From assembly GCF_003344965.1 (NCBI RefSeq), contig NZ_CP031194.1:1922001-1986000 (forward strand): a DNA stretch of 64,000 bases, read 5' to 3'. The notes beneath the pieces are model-generated. The model did not search any database and was not told the DNA's origin. It worked only from the letters and a program-made list of their open reading frames with translations. Shown piece after piece: positions 35,750 through 44,003 of this stretch (position 1 is the stretch's first letter; every line of letters begins with the position of its first letter). A program made the translations under genes and the position numbers. The stretch comes from Streptomyces paludis. GTDB taxonomy: Bacteria > Actinomycetota > Actinomycetes > Streptomycetales > Streptomycetaceae.

Positions 35750-37719
35750 CGACGACGACTGCCGCGTCAGCGGGCGCGGGCGGGGGCGTAATGCCGGACG
35801 GTGGGACGGACCCGGGCGCGGGTACGGGCGCGGGCGCGCCGGGTGCCGGAGGTTTGCCGCCGGTGGCTCCCGAGGTGGCGGCCGGCGCCCTCGAACTGCT
35901 GCCCACGCGGCTGCGCAAGCGCGTGGACGGCGCGGCGGCCAAGGCGGCGGGCCGGCCGGTCGAGCCGTTCCCGGACGGCGTCCTGGTCCGGGTCACCGAG
36001 GAGACGACCGTCACGCTGCGGCTCACGGCCGGGATCGTCGCCACCGAGGCCGACGCGGTGTGCGACTGCCTGCTGGCGCCCGCCTGCCTGCACCGGGCGG
36101 CGGTCCTGTCCCTCGCGCCCCTGGCGATGGAGCCGGTCGGGGGCCGGAGCGGGGACCGGAGCGGGGACCCGGACGAAAAGCAGCGGCCGACGGAGGAATC
36201 GGTCGCGACCGAGCCGGGTGCTACAGGGCACGGCGCGGCGGGGCACGGCGCGGCGGAGCCGGGAGGTGCCGTCACCGGTGCGGAGCCGGACGCTCGGGTG
36301 ACGGTGGCGCTCCGGGGGCTGCGGGACGCCGTAACGGCCGTGCTGGTGGCGGGAGTGACGGGGACCGGGGCGGTGCAGCGGGCCGAGTTGCTGCACGCCG
36401 CCCACTCCGCGCGCCTCGCCGGGCTGCCCCGGCCCGCCGCGGCCGCGGTGCGGATCGCGCGGCGGCTGGACGAGGCGCGGACCGGTGATCCGGCGTTCCG
36501 GCTGGCGGCGCTCTCGGGGGAGCTGGCCGGGCTGCTGGATCTGGTGCGGCGCCCCGCCGAGGCGCTCGCGCCCGCGCGGCGCGGCTACCGGCAGTCGGGG
36601 CCGCTGCGGCTGTACGGGCTGTTCACCGAGCCGGTGGTGACCGCCTCCGGATACGCGGGGGCCACCACGTACGCCCTCGCGCCCGACGGCACGCTCCGTA
36701 CGGTCTCGGACATCGCCCCCGGCGGGCCGGGCCGCGCGCTCCAGGCGTCGGGGACACCGGTGCCGGGTGGCTGCGCGCTGGCGCTGCGGGAGTTGGGGGA
36801 CGGCGCCGGGGCCATCCTCACCTCGCCGGCGGTCTCGGCGGACGGCCGGATCGGCGGGGGCGGGCAGGTGCGTTCCGTACGGGCCGCCGGTGCCGGCTGG
36901 CAGGATCCGCCGCTCGCGGACCGCTGGGAGCGGCCACCGGCCGAGCAGCTCGCGGCGGCGCTCGCCTGGGCGGCCGAGCCCGCCGACACCCGCGCGGTGG
37001 GCGGTGATCTGCTGTTCCTGGCGGGGACGGTCACGGCGACGGGGTTCGCGGTGACCGGCGGCCCCACGCTGCGGCTGTCCGCGCCGGACGAGCGGCCCGA
37101 GCTGCCCTGGGCGGAGAACGTGGCGCTGCTCATGGCCCGTCCCGGGCTCGCGCTGCGGCTGATCGCCCGGGTCCTTCCGGACCGGCCCGACCGGGTCCAC
37201 GCGCTCGCCGCGCGCTGGACGGGACATGACGGCGAACCGGTACGGGCGGATCTGGGCCTGCGCCGGCTCAACCGCTCGCACATTCCGCCGGTCGGCCCGC
37301 CGGTCCGGGAGGCGGGAGCCACCGATACGGCCGGCTCCCCCACGCCGGTCTCACCGCCCGAGCCATCCTCGCCGTCCTCGCCATCTTCACCGCCCGCGCT
37401 CCCCGTCGAGCTGGATCTGCTGCGCAGGACCGTGGAGCGGGCGGTCGCGGGCGGCCGGGCGGTGACGGCCGCGGCGGCCGACGGTGAACTCCCGCGCCGG
37501 CTGCGGGCCGTGGGCCTGACCACCGGTGCCCGGCTCGCCGAGGCGCTGACGGAGGCGGCGGCCGACCGCCGTCATGACGCCCTGGGCCGGCTGCTGCCCG
37601 CCGACCCCGAGGGCTTCGCCCTGGCCTGGCTTGCGGCGGCCGTCTACAGCGGCGCGGCGGCCGAGTCGCTGCTGCTGGCGGCCTGGAAACCGGCCGTCAT
37701 ATCCAGCGAAGTGAACTGA
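35746..37719 (+). CDS. SWIM zinc-finger protein, last gene of the MoxR-VWA cluster
   Basis: 657 residues from the ATG at 35746, overlapping the previous stop (ATGA). After a 40-residue low-complexity leader, a SWIM finger is visible as C106-x-C108-x5-C114-x-H116 in CDCLLAPACLH. SWIM fingers bind DNA or protein. The rest (about 180-657) is helical and strand-mixed with no catalytic motif I recognise, and has a serine/proline linker near 527-545. The position corresponds to E. coli YehQ, which I recall as a SWIM protein of the same gene set. This is the final gene of the coupled series; an intergenic repeat and a new promoter region follow. Confidence 0.83.
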   Translation: MTTTTAASAGAGGGVMPDGGTDPGAGTGAGAPGAGGLPPVAPEVAAGALELLPTRLRKRVDGAAAKAAGRPVEPFPDGVLVRVTEETTVTLRLTAGIVATEADAVCDCLLAPACLHRAAVLSLAPLAMEPVGGRSGDRSGDPDEKQRPTEESVATEPGATGHGAAGHGAAEPGGAVTGAEPDARVTVALRGLRDAVTAVLVAGVTGTGAVQRAELLHAAHSARLAGLPRPAAAAVRIARRLDEARTGDPAFRLAALSGELAGLLDLVRRPAEALAPARRGYRQSGPLRLYGLFTEPVVTASGYAGATTYALAPDGTLRTVSDIAPGGPGRALQASGTPVPGGCALALRELGDGAGAILTSPAVSADGRIGGGGQVRSVRAAGAGWQDPPLADRWERPPAEQLAAALAWAAEPADTRAVGGDLLFLAGTVTATGFAVTGGPTLRLSAPDERPELPWAENVALLMARPGLALRLIARVLPDRPDRVHALAARWTGHDGEPVRADLGLRRLNRSHIPPVGPPVREAGATDTAGSPTPVSPPEPSSPSSPSSPPALPVELDLLRRTVERAVAGGRAVTAAAADGELPRRLRAVGLTTGARLAEALTEAAADRRHDALGRLLPADPEGFALAWLAAAVYSGAAAESLLLAAWKPAVISSEVN

Positions 37720-37741
37720 TCAGCGGTTTTCGTCGTCTTAT

Positions 37742-37777
37742 ACACGTCGGACACGTCGGACACGTGGGACACGTTCG
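37742..37777 (+). repeat. Four tandem 9-bp units
   Basis: acacgtcgg occurs twice exactly and twice with one to three changes (acacgtggg, acacgttcg), in the gap before the YdcF-like gene. The function is unknown; it may be simple slippage or overlap the promoter. Confidence 0.6.
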
Positions 37778-37832
37778 TCACACGGGCACCAGACACCGGA
37801 ACCACAAGCACTCCAGCACGGGGGGACACCAC

Positions 37833-38534
37833 ATGCCACTGCCGAAGCCATGGACGTGGCCGGCGCGCCTCTGGCGCACCCAGCGGGGGCGGCGCCTCAC
37901 CGTGCAGGCCGTCATGCTCGGCTGCGTACTCGCGCTGCTGCCGTCGACCTGGCTGTACGCCGCCGCCGACAGCCGGGTCCGTACGGTCGCGGACGTACCG
38001 GCCCGGGATGTCGCCGTGGTCTTCGGCGCCGGGCTGCTGTCCGGCCGCCCGACACCGTATCTCGCGCACCGGCTCAACACGGCGGCCGAGCTGTACCGCA
38101 CGGGCAAGGTGAAGGTCGTGCTGGTCACGGGGGACAACAGCCGTGCGGAGTACGACGAACCGGACGCCATGCGCACGTATCTGGTGAAGCACGGCGTGCC
38201 GGACGAGCGGATCGTCAGCGACTACGCCGGCTTCGACACCTGGGACTCGTGCGTACGGGCCCGGAAGATATTCGGGGTCGAGCGGGCGGTCCTGGTGACG
38301 CAGGGGTTCCATATCCGGCGCGCGGTCGCGCTGTGCCGGTCGGCGGGCATCGAGTCGTACGGTGTCGGGGTCGCCGAGCCGCACGACGTGACCTGGTACT
38401 ACGGCGGGATACGGGAGATATTCGCCTCGGGGAAGGCGGCGGCCGACGCCATGGTGCGCCGGGACCCCAAGTTCCTCGGGCCGACGGAGCCGGGGGTGAC
38501 CGAGGCGCTGGCGACGCACGAGGACAACGACTGA
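37833..38534 (+). CDS. YdcF/SanA/ElyC-family protein (DUF218)
   Basis: 233 residues. One N-terminal membrane segment (about 23-44, VQAVMLGCVLALLPSTW) is followed by an extracytoplasmic DUF218 domain with AVVFGAGLLSGRPTPYLAHRL, LVTGDNSRAEYDEP, DYAGFDTWDSCVRA and LVTQGFHIRRA. E. coli SanA of this family affects envelope permeability and vancomycin sensitivity; the biochemical role is unclear. The ATG at 37833 has GGGGGG about 9 nt upstream and gives a normal topology; the frame is open from 37764 without a signal. Confidence 0.85.
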   Translation: MPLPKPWTWPARLWRTQRGRRLTVQAVMLGCVLALLPSTWLYAAADSRVRTVADVPARDVAVVFGAGLLSGRPTPYLAHRLNTAAELYRTGKVKVVLVTGDNSRAEYDEPDAMRTYLVKHGVPDERIVSDYAGFDTWDSCVRARKIFGVERAVLVTQGFHIRRAVALCRSAGIESYGVGVAEPHDVTWYYGGIREIFASGKAAADAMVRRDPKFLGPTEPGVTEALATHEDND

Positions 38535-38577
38535 CGGGAGCCGACGGGCCTTGTTGATGGGCCTTGTTGGGCCGCCT

Positions 38578-39114
38578 TCACGTATTTCTCTCGCCCGTCC
38601 TTCGTCTCTCCGCCTCCATCGCCTCCATCGCCTTCATCGCCTTCATCCAGTCGCCTCCCTCGATCCGCCGTCCGCTCGCCCGCAGTTCGCGGGCGATCCG
38701 GGGAGCCGCCAGATAGACCCAGGCGCGGGCCGTGGCTCCGGTGGCGAGGTGCACGTCCCGGGCGACCCGGTCGTACACATTGCCGGGGTGGCCGGGGGCG
38801 AGGTAGTCCTCCAGTTCGTCGAGCGCGGCAAGGAGTTCGTCGTACCGGGCCGGTTCGGCCGTGACGAGTTCACCGACGACGACCGGACGGGGAGGCTCCG
38901 TCACGGTCTCCCGGCTCACGGTCTGGCGGCTCGTGGCATCTCTGCTCCTGGCCTCCTCGGTCGCGTACGGGTAGCCGGGGCCGTCGTACAGCAACGCGCC
39001 CGCGAGCAGGGCCGGTTCCTCGCGGACCGTACGGCCCGCGAGGAAGCGGTCGTGGTAGAAGCCACCGGGCCGCAGTGTGCCGTAGACGAAGAAGGGAAGG
39101 TGCGTGATGGTCAT
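38578..39114 (-). CDS. Gamma-glutamylcyclotransferase-like (GGCT/AIG2) protein
   Basis: 178 residues starting MTITHLPFFVYGTLRPGG, the YGTLR substrate-binding loop of the GGCT fold. A probable catalytic Glu lies in LDELEDYL. Between them is a variable loop with short SRQTVSRETV repeats. The C-terminus ends in KAMKAMEAMEAE, a product of tandem cttcatcgc/cctccatcg units at 38613-38648. The start codon overlaps the cutA stop (ATGA), so the two are translated together. The substrate is not known; family members open gamma-glutamyl-amines or gamma-glutamyl peptides. Confidence 0.82.
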   Translation of the reverse strand: MTITHLPFFVYGTLRPGGFYHDRFLAGRTVREEPALLAGALLYDGPGYPYATEEARSRDATSRQTVSRETVTEPPRPVVVGELVTAEPARYDELLAALDELEDYLAPGHPGNVYDRVARDVHLATGATARAWVYLAAPRIARELRASGRRIEGGDWMKAMKAMEAMEAERRRTGERNT

Positions 39115-39491
39115 GGCGCCGTGGTCTCCTCCGTGACCCAGGCCAGATACGCGGCGCCGCCGCGTACCACGGGGACCGCGATGATCTCCGGCGTGTCGTA
39201 GTCGTGGGCGCCCGTGAGATGGGCTTCCAGCTGCTCGTAGCGGGCGGTGGTGGTCTTGAAGAGGATCTGCCACTCCTGGGTGGTCTCGATGGCGCTCTGC
39301 CAGCGGTAGACGGAGGTGACCGGCGCGGAGATCTGGGCACAGGCGGCGAGGCGGGCCTCGATCACGCCCCTGGCCAGCTCCTCGGCCTTCTCGGCGCTGT
39401 CGGTCGTGGTCAGCACGGTCAGATGGCCGGGCTCGGCCTTCGCGGCGACGCTCTCGGCGGAGTTGTCGGCTGCGTTGTCGGCTGCGGTCAT
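39111..39491 (-). CDS. cutA: CutA divalent cation tolerance protein
   Basis: 126 residues of the ferredoxin-like CutA trimer family: VLTTTDSAEKAEELARGVIEARLAACAQI, then SVYRWQSAIETTQEWQILFKT and the C-terminal PEIIAVPVVRG. A low-complexity leader of about 20 residues precedes the fold. CutA is tied to copper tolerance in E. coli, but its molecular job is unsettled. It overlaps the GGCT-like gene by 4 nt. Confidence 0.92.
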   Translation of the reverse strand: MTAADNAADNSAESVAAKAEPGHLTVLTTTDSAEKAEELARGVIEARLAACAQISAPVTSVYRWQSAIETTQEWQILFKTTTARYEQLEAHLTGAHDYDTPEIIAVPVVRGGAAYLAWVTEETTAP

Positions 39492-39578
39492 GGGGTGGCG
39501 GCTCCTTCGGGTACGGGTCCGGGTAAGCGGGCGGGCGGGCGGCGGTCGTACAGCACGGTACGGCTCCGCCCGGCCGTC

Positions 39579-40235
39579 TCACGCCGCGTACGGCCGGACC
39601 GACTTGGCCTCCCGCAGCGCCAGCGCCCACCAGGCGAGCTGGTCGAGCATCGCCTTCGCGGCGGCGTCGGCCTCGGTGGGGTCCTTGGGCCGGCCCTCGC
39701 CGTCGAAGTGCGCGCCCGCGCGGTGGAAGGAGACGGTGTCCCGGACGGTGACGGCGTGCAGTTCGGCGAAGACCTGACGCAGTTGCTCGACCGCGCGCAG
39801 CCCGCCGGAGACCCCGCCGTAGGAGACAAAGCCGACCGGCTTGGCCTGCCATTCGTGGAAGTGCCAGTCGATCAGCGACTTGAGGGGCGCGGGGAAGGAG
39901 TGGTTGTACTCGGGGGTCAGGACGACGAAGGCGTCGGCGGCGGCCAGCCGAGGGGTGACCTTGGCGAGTTCGGCCCGGACGGCGGGGGCGGGCCGGAAGG
40001 AGAGGGCGGTGGGCAGATCCAGCTCGGCGATATCGATGAGATCGGTGAGATCGGCGCGGAAGTCGGTGTGCCCGGCCGCGCGGGAGAGAAACCAGTCGGC
40101 GATGACCGGCCCGAAGCGGCCCTCACGGTTGGTGCCGAGGATGACGGCCAGTCTCAGCGGCCGGCTCCCGGGCAGGGGCGGGTTCTTGTCGCCGCTTCCC
40201 CCAGCGGCGCTTTCGTGCTCCGTGGTGAGTTCCAT
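39579..40235 (-). CDS. NADPH-dependent FMN reductase
   Basis: 218 residues with the flavodoxin-like fold of the azoreductase/FMN-reductase family: LAVILGTNREGRFGPVIADW (FMN phosphate loop), VVLTPEYNHSFPAPLKSLIDW and VSYGGVSGGLRAVEQLR. It reduces FMN, quinones or azo compounds with NADPH. I chose the ATG at 40235; the frame is open through a TTG at 40256, but that lies within the probable operator region. It is divergent from the class IV aminotransferase gene across a dyad. Confidence 0.9.
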   Translation of the reverse strand: MELTTEHESAAGGSGDKNPPLPGSRPLRLAVILGTNREGRFGPVIADWFLSRAAGHTDFRADLTDLIDIAELDLPTALSFRPAPAVRAELAKVTPRLAAADAFVVLTPEYNHSFPAPLKSLIDWHFHEWQAKPVGFVSYGGVSGGLRAVEQLRQVFAELHAVTVRDTVSFHRAGAHFDGEGRPKDPTEADAAAKAMLDQLAWWALALREAKSVRPYAA

Positions 40236-40252
40236 GGAGCGATGCTCATATG

Positions 40253-40266
40253 TCAACCAAGGTTGA
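40253..40266. promoter_or_regulatory. Candidate operator between FMN reductase and aminotransferase genes
   Basis: A dyad tcaacc-aa-ggttga with 6-bp perfect arms in the 57-bp divergent gap, extended by a further gtcaac on the right (40268-40273). Such dyads are typical of MarR-like or similar repressors in front of NAD(P)H-flavin reductases. No regulator gene adjoins, so the binding protein is unknown. Confidence 0.5.
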
Positions 40267-40292
40267 GGTCAACCCGGCATACGCTGGTCGGC

Positions 40293-41078
40293 ATGAACAC
40301 CGCACCTGAGTTGCTGATCGAGATCGACGGCCGGCCCGCCACCGAGGCCGAACTCGCCCGCCGCGCCATGGACACGTACGGGCACTTCACCGCCCTCCAG
40401 GTCAGAGACGGCCGGGTGCGCGGCCTGGATCTGCATATCGCCCGGCTGGACGCGGCGAGCCGGGAGCTGTTCGGCTCGGAGCTGGACGGCGCGCGCGTAC
40501 GGTCCGCGCTGCGGCACGCGCTCGGCGGGGTACGGGACGCGGCGGCCCGGGTGTACGTGCACGAGGCGGCCGGCGGGGCGGGGCTGACGCTGATGGTGAC
40601 CGTACGGCCGCCGGTGTTTCTGGCCGAGCGGGCGCAGAGCCTGACGTCCGTCACGTATCAGCGGCCGTTCGCGCACCTCAAGCACCTCGGCGGCTTCGCG
40701 CAGATCCACTACGGCCAACTCGCCCGGCGCGCGGGCTTCGACGACGCGCTGCTGACCGGTCCGGGCGGGGTGATCTCGGAGTCCGCCATCGCCAACATCG
40801 CTTTCTGGGACGGCGATTCGGTCGCCTGGCCGGCCGCCCCGGCCCTGACCGGCACCACCATGGCGCTGGTCGAGTCGCTGCTCCCCGAGGCGGGCATCCC
40901 CTCCGTCCACCGGGAGGTCACTCTCGCCGACCTGCCGCGCTATCTGACCGCCTTCGTCTGCAACTCCCAGGGGATCGCGCCGGTCGCGCGGATCGACGAG
41001 ACGGTCTTCCCGGGGGACGAGCGGCTGATGAAGACGGTGCGCGGGCTGTACGAGGATGTCCCGTGGGACGCGATCTGA
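40293..41078 (+). CDS. Class IV PLP-dependent aminotransferase (ADC lyase/branched-chain type)
   Basis: 261 residues with the class IV fold. The PLP-binding lysine is likely in AHLKHLGGF, an Arg segment lies in DGRVRGLDLHIARL, and the cofactor-phosphate region is VISESAIANIAFWDG followed by LTGTTMALVESLLPE. Members include aminodeoxychorismate lyase, branched-chain and D-amino-acid aminotransferases; I cannot tell which. The ATG at 40293 fits the family N-terminus. It is divergent from the FMN reductase. Confidence 0.85.
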   Translation: MNTAPELLIEIDGRPATEAELARRAMDTYGHFTALQVRDGRVRGLDLHIARLDAASRELFGSELDGARVRSALRHALGGVRDAAARVYVHEAAGGAGLTLMVTVRPPVFLAERAQSLTSVTYQRPFAHLKHLGGFAQIHYGQLARRAGFDDALLTGPGGVISESAIANIAFWDGDSVAWPAAPALTGTTMALVESLLPEAGIPSVHREVTLADLPRYLTAFVCNSQGIAPVARIDETVFPGDERLMKTVRGLYEDVPWDAI

Positions 41079-41141
41079 CAGAACGCGATCGGATGGAACG
41101 GGATCGGATGGCGCCGGAATCGAATGGCGCCGGCTCCCCGG

Positions 41142-41777
41142 CTACCGCTGTCGTGACGCGTGGCCGGACGGGTCGACGGCGTCCAGCGCCGGGGCGATGA
41201 CGGCGAAGGCCCGGTCGACCAGTCCGGCCAGATCCTCCGTGCCGTCGCTGTCGCTCCACCGTCGCAGCACCGCGTCAAACGCGGTCAGCGCCATCCCGGC
41301 GGCCATCTGCGGATACAGCTCGGCACCGGGGTCGAGCCCCAGCCGGCGCGCCAGCTCCGCCGTCAAGTCGTCGCACCACTGCGCCCGGAGCTCCAGGAAG
41401 CGGGCCAGCAGGGCGGGGGTGCGCAGAATCAGCTGAACCACCGGCAGCACCCGCTCGATGTGGTCGCCGCAGGCGGCGACGGACACCCAGACGGTGTGCC
41501 GCAGCGCCACGGAGGGGGACTCCTCGGCGGGCCTGGTCGCCAGCTCCGCGCACATCCCGGTGCCCATGTCGGCCAGGAACTGGACGACCACGTCCTCCTT
41601 CGACGCGAAGTACCGGAAGAACGTCCGCCGGGACACCCCGGCCACGGCCACGATCTCGTCGATGGTGACCGCGTCGAAGCCCTTCACCGCGAGTAGTTGG
41701 AGCGCCGCTTCGGTCAGCTCTCTCGCGACGAGCTGACGTTTGCGCTCGGCCATGCTCACTTCGGGGCGGAAGCTCAT
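41142..41777 (-). CDS. TetR-family transcriptional regulator
   Basis: 211 residues with the TetR helix-turn-helix TIDEIVAVAGVSRRTFFRYFASKEDVV at about residues 38-64, followed by a helical ligand domain (TetR_C, WVSVAACGDHIERVLPVVQLI). ATG at 41777, with an alternative at 41753. It is divergent from the SDR gene with an 84- to 93-bp gap holding a TetR-like dyad, so it probably represses the SDR gene and itself. Confidence 0.9.
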   Translation of the reverse strand: MSFRPEVSMAERKRQLVARELTEAALQLLAVKGFDAVTIDEIVAVAGVSRRTFFRYFASKEDVVVQFLADMGTGMCAELATRPAEESPSVALRHTVWVSVAACGDHIERVLPVVQLILRTPALLARFLELRAQWCDDLTAELARRLGLDPGAELYPQMAAGMALTAFDAVLRRWSDSDGTEDLAGLVDRAFAVIAPALDAVDPSGHASRQR

Positions 41778-41834
41778 CGCGCCATCGTAGCGCCCTCGTA
41801 CACATCATGCCTCGCGTGGCATCGTAAGCACGTC

Positions 41835-41850
41835 TTGACACTCTGTGCCA
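41835..41850. promoter_or_regulatory. Promoter and candidate TetR operator before the SDR gene
   Basis: A consensus -35 TTGACA at 41835-41840 points toward the SDR gene and overlaps a near-perfect dyad TGACAC-tct-GTGCCA (41836-41850, one mismatch). The start codon lies only about 30 bp on, so the transcript would be leaderless or nearly so. Confidence 0.5.
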
Positions 41851-41870
41851 CCAGTAGCAGCATGTGCCAT

Positions 41871-42899
41871 ATGACGCGTAAGACACAGCGGCGGCGCTGG
41901 ACCGTCGAGCAGATACCGGACCAGACCGGGCGGGTAACCGTCGTGACCGGCGCCAGCAGCGGCCTCGGCCTGGCGACCGCCCGGGCGCTCCACCACCGGG
42001 GCGGGCGGGTGATCCTCGCGGTGCGCGACGAGGAGAGGGGCCGCCGGGCGGTCGCGGAGATCACCGCGGCCGGACGGATCGGCGCGGCCGAACGAGCGGG
42101 AGGCTCTCCCGAATCTCGCCCTCTCGGATCGCGCTCTCCCCAATCGCGCCCTCTCGACCCGTCCCTCCTGGAGGTGCGCCGGCTCGATCTGGCCGACCTC
42201 GACTCGGTCCGGGCCTTCTCCGACCGGCTGCACAGCGATCACGCGCGGCTGGACGTGCTCATCAACAACGCCGGGGTGATGGCGCCGCCCCGGACGCTGA
42301 ACGCCCTGGGCCACGAGTCGCAGTTCGCCTGCAACCACCTCGGTCACTTCGCGCTCACCGGGCTGCTGCTCGATCTGCTGACCGCCGGGCGCGACCCCCG
42401 TGTGGTCACGGTGAGTTCGGTCAACCACCGGCAGGGGCGCCTCCGCTTCGACGACCTCGACGGCGCGCGCGGTTACGCGCCCATGGCCTTCTACAACCAG
42501 TCGAAGTTCGCCAACGCCGTCTTCGGGCAGGAGCTGCATCTGCGGCTGACCGAGGCCGCCAGCCCGGTGCGCAGCCTGCTCGCGCATCCCGGCTACACCG
42601 CGACCGGCCTCCAGTTGAACGGGCCGACCGGGATCTGGCAGTTGCTGCTCGGCCGTATCGGCAACCCGCTTCTCGCCCAGTCCCCGGCCGCCGGCGCGCT
42701 GTCCCAGCTGTACGCGGCGACGGACCCGGAGGCGGTGGGCGGTGAGTTCATCGGACCGGACGGACCGGCCGAACTGCGCGGCGCGCCCACGCGGGTGCCG
42801 CTCTCCCCGGCGGCGGCCGACCCCGAGACCGGCCGGCGGCTGTGGGAGGTGTCGGAACGGATGACGGGCGTACGGTTCGCGTTCCCGGCCACCGCCTGA
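41871..42899 (+). CDS. SDR-family oxidoreductase (retinol dehydrogenase/protochlorophyllide reductase-like)
   Basis: 342 residues. The NADP-binding TGASSGLGLATARAL is at about residues 22-36; NNAGVM, SSVNHR and the catalytic YNQSK follow, and HPGYTATGLQ is typical of the extended RDH/light-dependent protochlorophyllide reductase-like SDRs. A serine/proline/arginine insertion with PLGSRSPQSRPLDPS repeats sits at about 78-100. Starts at 41862 and 41871 are both possible, neither with a ribosome binding site, which fits a leaderless message. It is controlled presumably by the divergent TetR protein. The substrate is unknown. Confidence 0.87.
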   Translation: MTRKTQRRRWTVEQIPDQTGRVTVVTGASSGLGLATARALHHRGGRVILAVRDEERGRRAVAEITAAGRIGAAERAGGSPESRPLGSRSPQSRPLDPSLLEVRRLDLADLDSVRAFSDRLHSDHARLDVLINNAGVMAPPRTLNALGHESQFACNHLGHFALTGLLLDLLTAGRDPRVVTVSSVNHRQGRLRFDDLDGARGYAPMAFYNQSKFANAVFGQELHLRLTEAASPVRSLLAHPGYTATGLQLNGPTGIWQLLLGRIGNPLLAQSPAAGALSQLYAATDPEAVGGEFIGPDGPAELRGAPTRVPLSPAAADPETGRRLWEVSERMTGVRFAFPATA

Positions 42900-43229
42900 G
42901 CGGCCGACGCCGGGGCAGCCGACGCCGGGGCAGCCGACGCCGGGGCGGCCGGAGCCGGAACGGCCACCTCCGGAACCGGGGCAGCCAAAGGTGGCAGTCG
43001 CTTCCCGCGCGGACCGCGCCCGCCGCGGTCACCCGTTCGGCGCGCGGCTCCCCCCGGCGTCGTACGGCACCCACCACAGCCGCCCTGACCTGCGGCAACG
43101 GCTCGGCGCAAGCGGGACACGCGGACCGTCGGCGGCGGATCTGATTCTCCATCAGCAGGCGTGTCCGGTGGCGGGCGCCTTATCTCGGAGGTGACGACAC
43201 ACCGCGCTGTCTGCCCCGGAGGATCCGCC
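42900..43229. other. Intergenic region with three 15-bp tandem repeats
   Basis: 330 bases without a supported gene. Just after the SDR stop, gccgacgccggggca is repeated three times (42903-42947, last base changed in copy 3), with degenerate copies to about 42970. This is probably decayed low-complexity coding DNA or slippage. The promoter of the secreted protein gene at 43230 must lie toward the right end. Confidence 0.55.
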
Positions 43230-43859
43230 ATGCGCCGCCCCACCGCCCGTCTGCTCACCGGCACCGCGCTGGCGGTCGCCTCGCTCGGCCTGACCGCCGC
43301 GGGCGCCACGGCGGCGTACGCCGGGAACGACTGGGACTCGGACCGTTCCAGGGACTCCGACCACTCCCGGGACGGCCACTCCCGGGACGGCCGGTCCTGG
43401 GACTCCGACCACTCCCGCGACTCCGGCGGCCGGTCCTGGGACTCCGAGCGGCTGGAGCTGTCCCCGCGGACGGCCCGCCCCGGCACGACCGTGACCGTCT
43501 CCACCAGGGCCTGCGGGCACGACGGGCACGGCAGGGGCGACGCCCGGGACCTCCGGGCCGGGGAGTTCCGGCTGGACCCGAGGGGGCACAAGGAGATCGC
43601 GACCGGGCAGTTCTGGGTACCGGACGACGTACGGCCCGGCACCCACAGCGTGCACGTACAGTGCGACAACGGCCGGCAGGCCCACGGCGAGCTGTACGTC
43701 GAGCACGGCGGGCCGCGCGGGCATGTACGGACCGGGGTGGGCGGCAGCGTCGCGCCCGACACCCCTCAGATCGCGGCGGGCGCGGCCGTTCTGGCCGGCG
43801 CCGCCGCGGGCGGGACCTGGCTCCTGCGCCGCCGGGCGAGCGGCGCGCAGGGAAGCTGA
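43230..43859 (+). CDS. Secreted repeat protein with C-terminal membrane anchor, next to a sortase
   Basis: 209 residues. A signal peptide covers about 1-32 (RRPTARLLTG then a hydrophobic core, cut near AAYAG). A low-complexity stretch of S-R-D/W-D-S repeats (about 34-70) follows, then a small strand-rich domain with an isolated cysteine pair (RACGHDG, VQCDNG). A C-terminal membrane segment (AAGAAVLAGAAAGGTWLL) ends in RRRASGAQGS. The GGAGG ribosome binding site is clear. The gene lies just upstream of a sortase gene and has the anchor layout, but no LPxTG or LAxTG: APDTPQ precedes the membrane segment. It is probably displayed at the cell surface; function unknown. Confidence 0.75.
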   Translation: MRRPTARLLTGTALAVASLGLTAAGATAAYAGNDWDSDRSRDSDHSRDGHSRDGRSWDSDHSRDSGGRSWDSERLELSPRTARPGTTVTVSTRACGHDGHGRGDARDLRAGEFRLDPRGHKEIATGQFWVPDDVRPGTHSVHVQCDNGRQAHGELYVEHGGPRGHVRTGVGGSVAPDTPQIAAGAAVLAGAAAGGTWLLRRRASGAQGS

Positions 43860-44003
43860 CGGGGCGGCGGCACGCACCCCGCCCCCGGTTCCGCCCCGCG
43901 TCCCCGCCCCCGTCACGCTCATCGCTGACGGGGGCGGGGAACTTCGTAGTCCGTTTTCCGTACTCCGCTCTCTCCGTACCTCCCTGATCCCGGAGGCCGC
44001 TCC

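Noticed and set aside
24393..37719. Known defence islands (BREX, DISARM, Zorya) for the MoxR-VWA cluster
   Set aside because: No methyltransferase, helicase, phosphatase (PglZ) or motor proteins of those systems are visible. The part list fits only the yeh/molR-like set.
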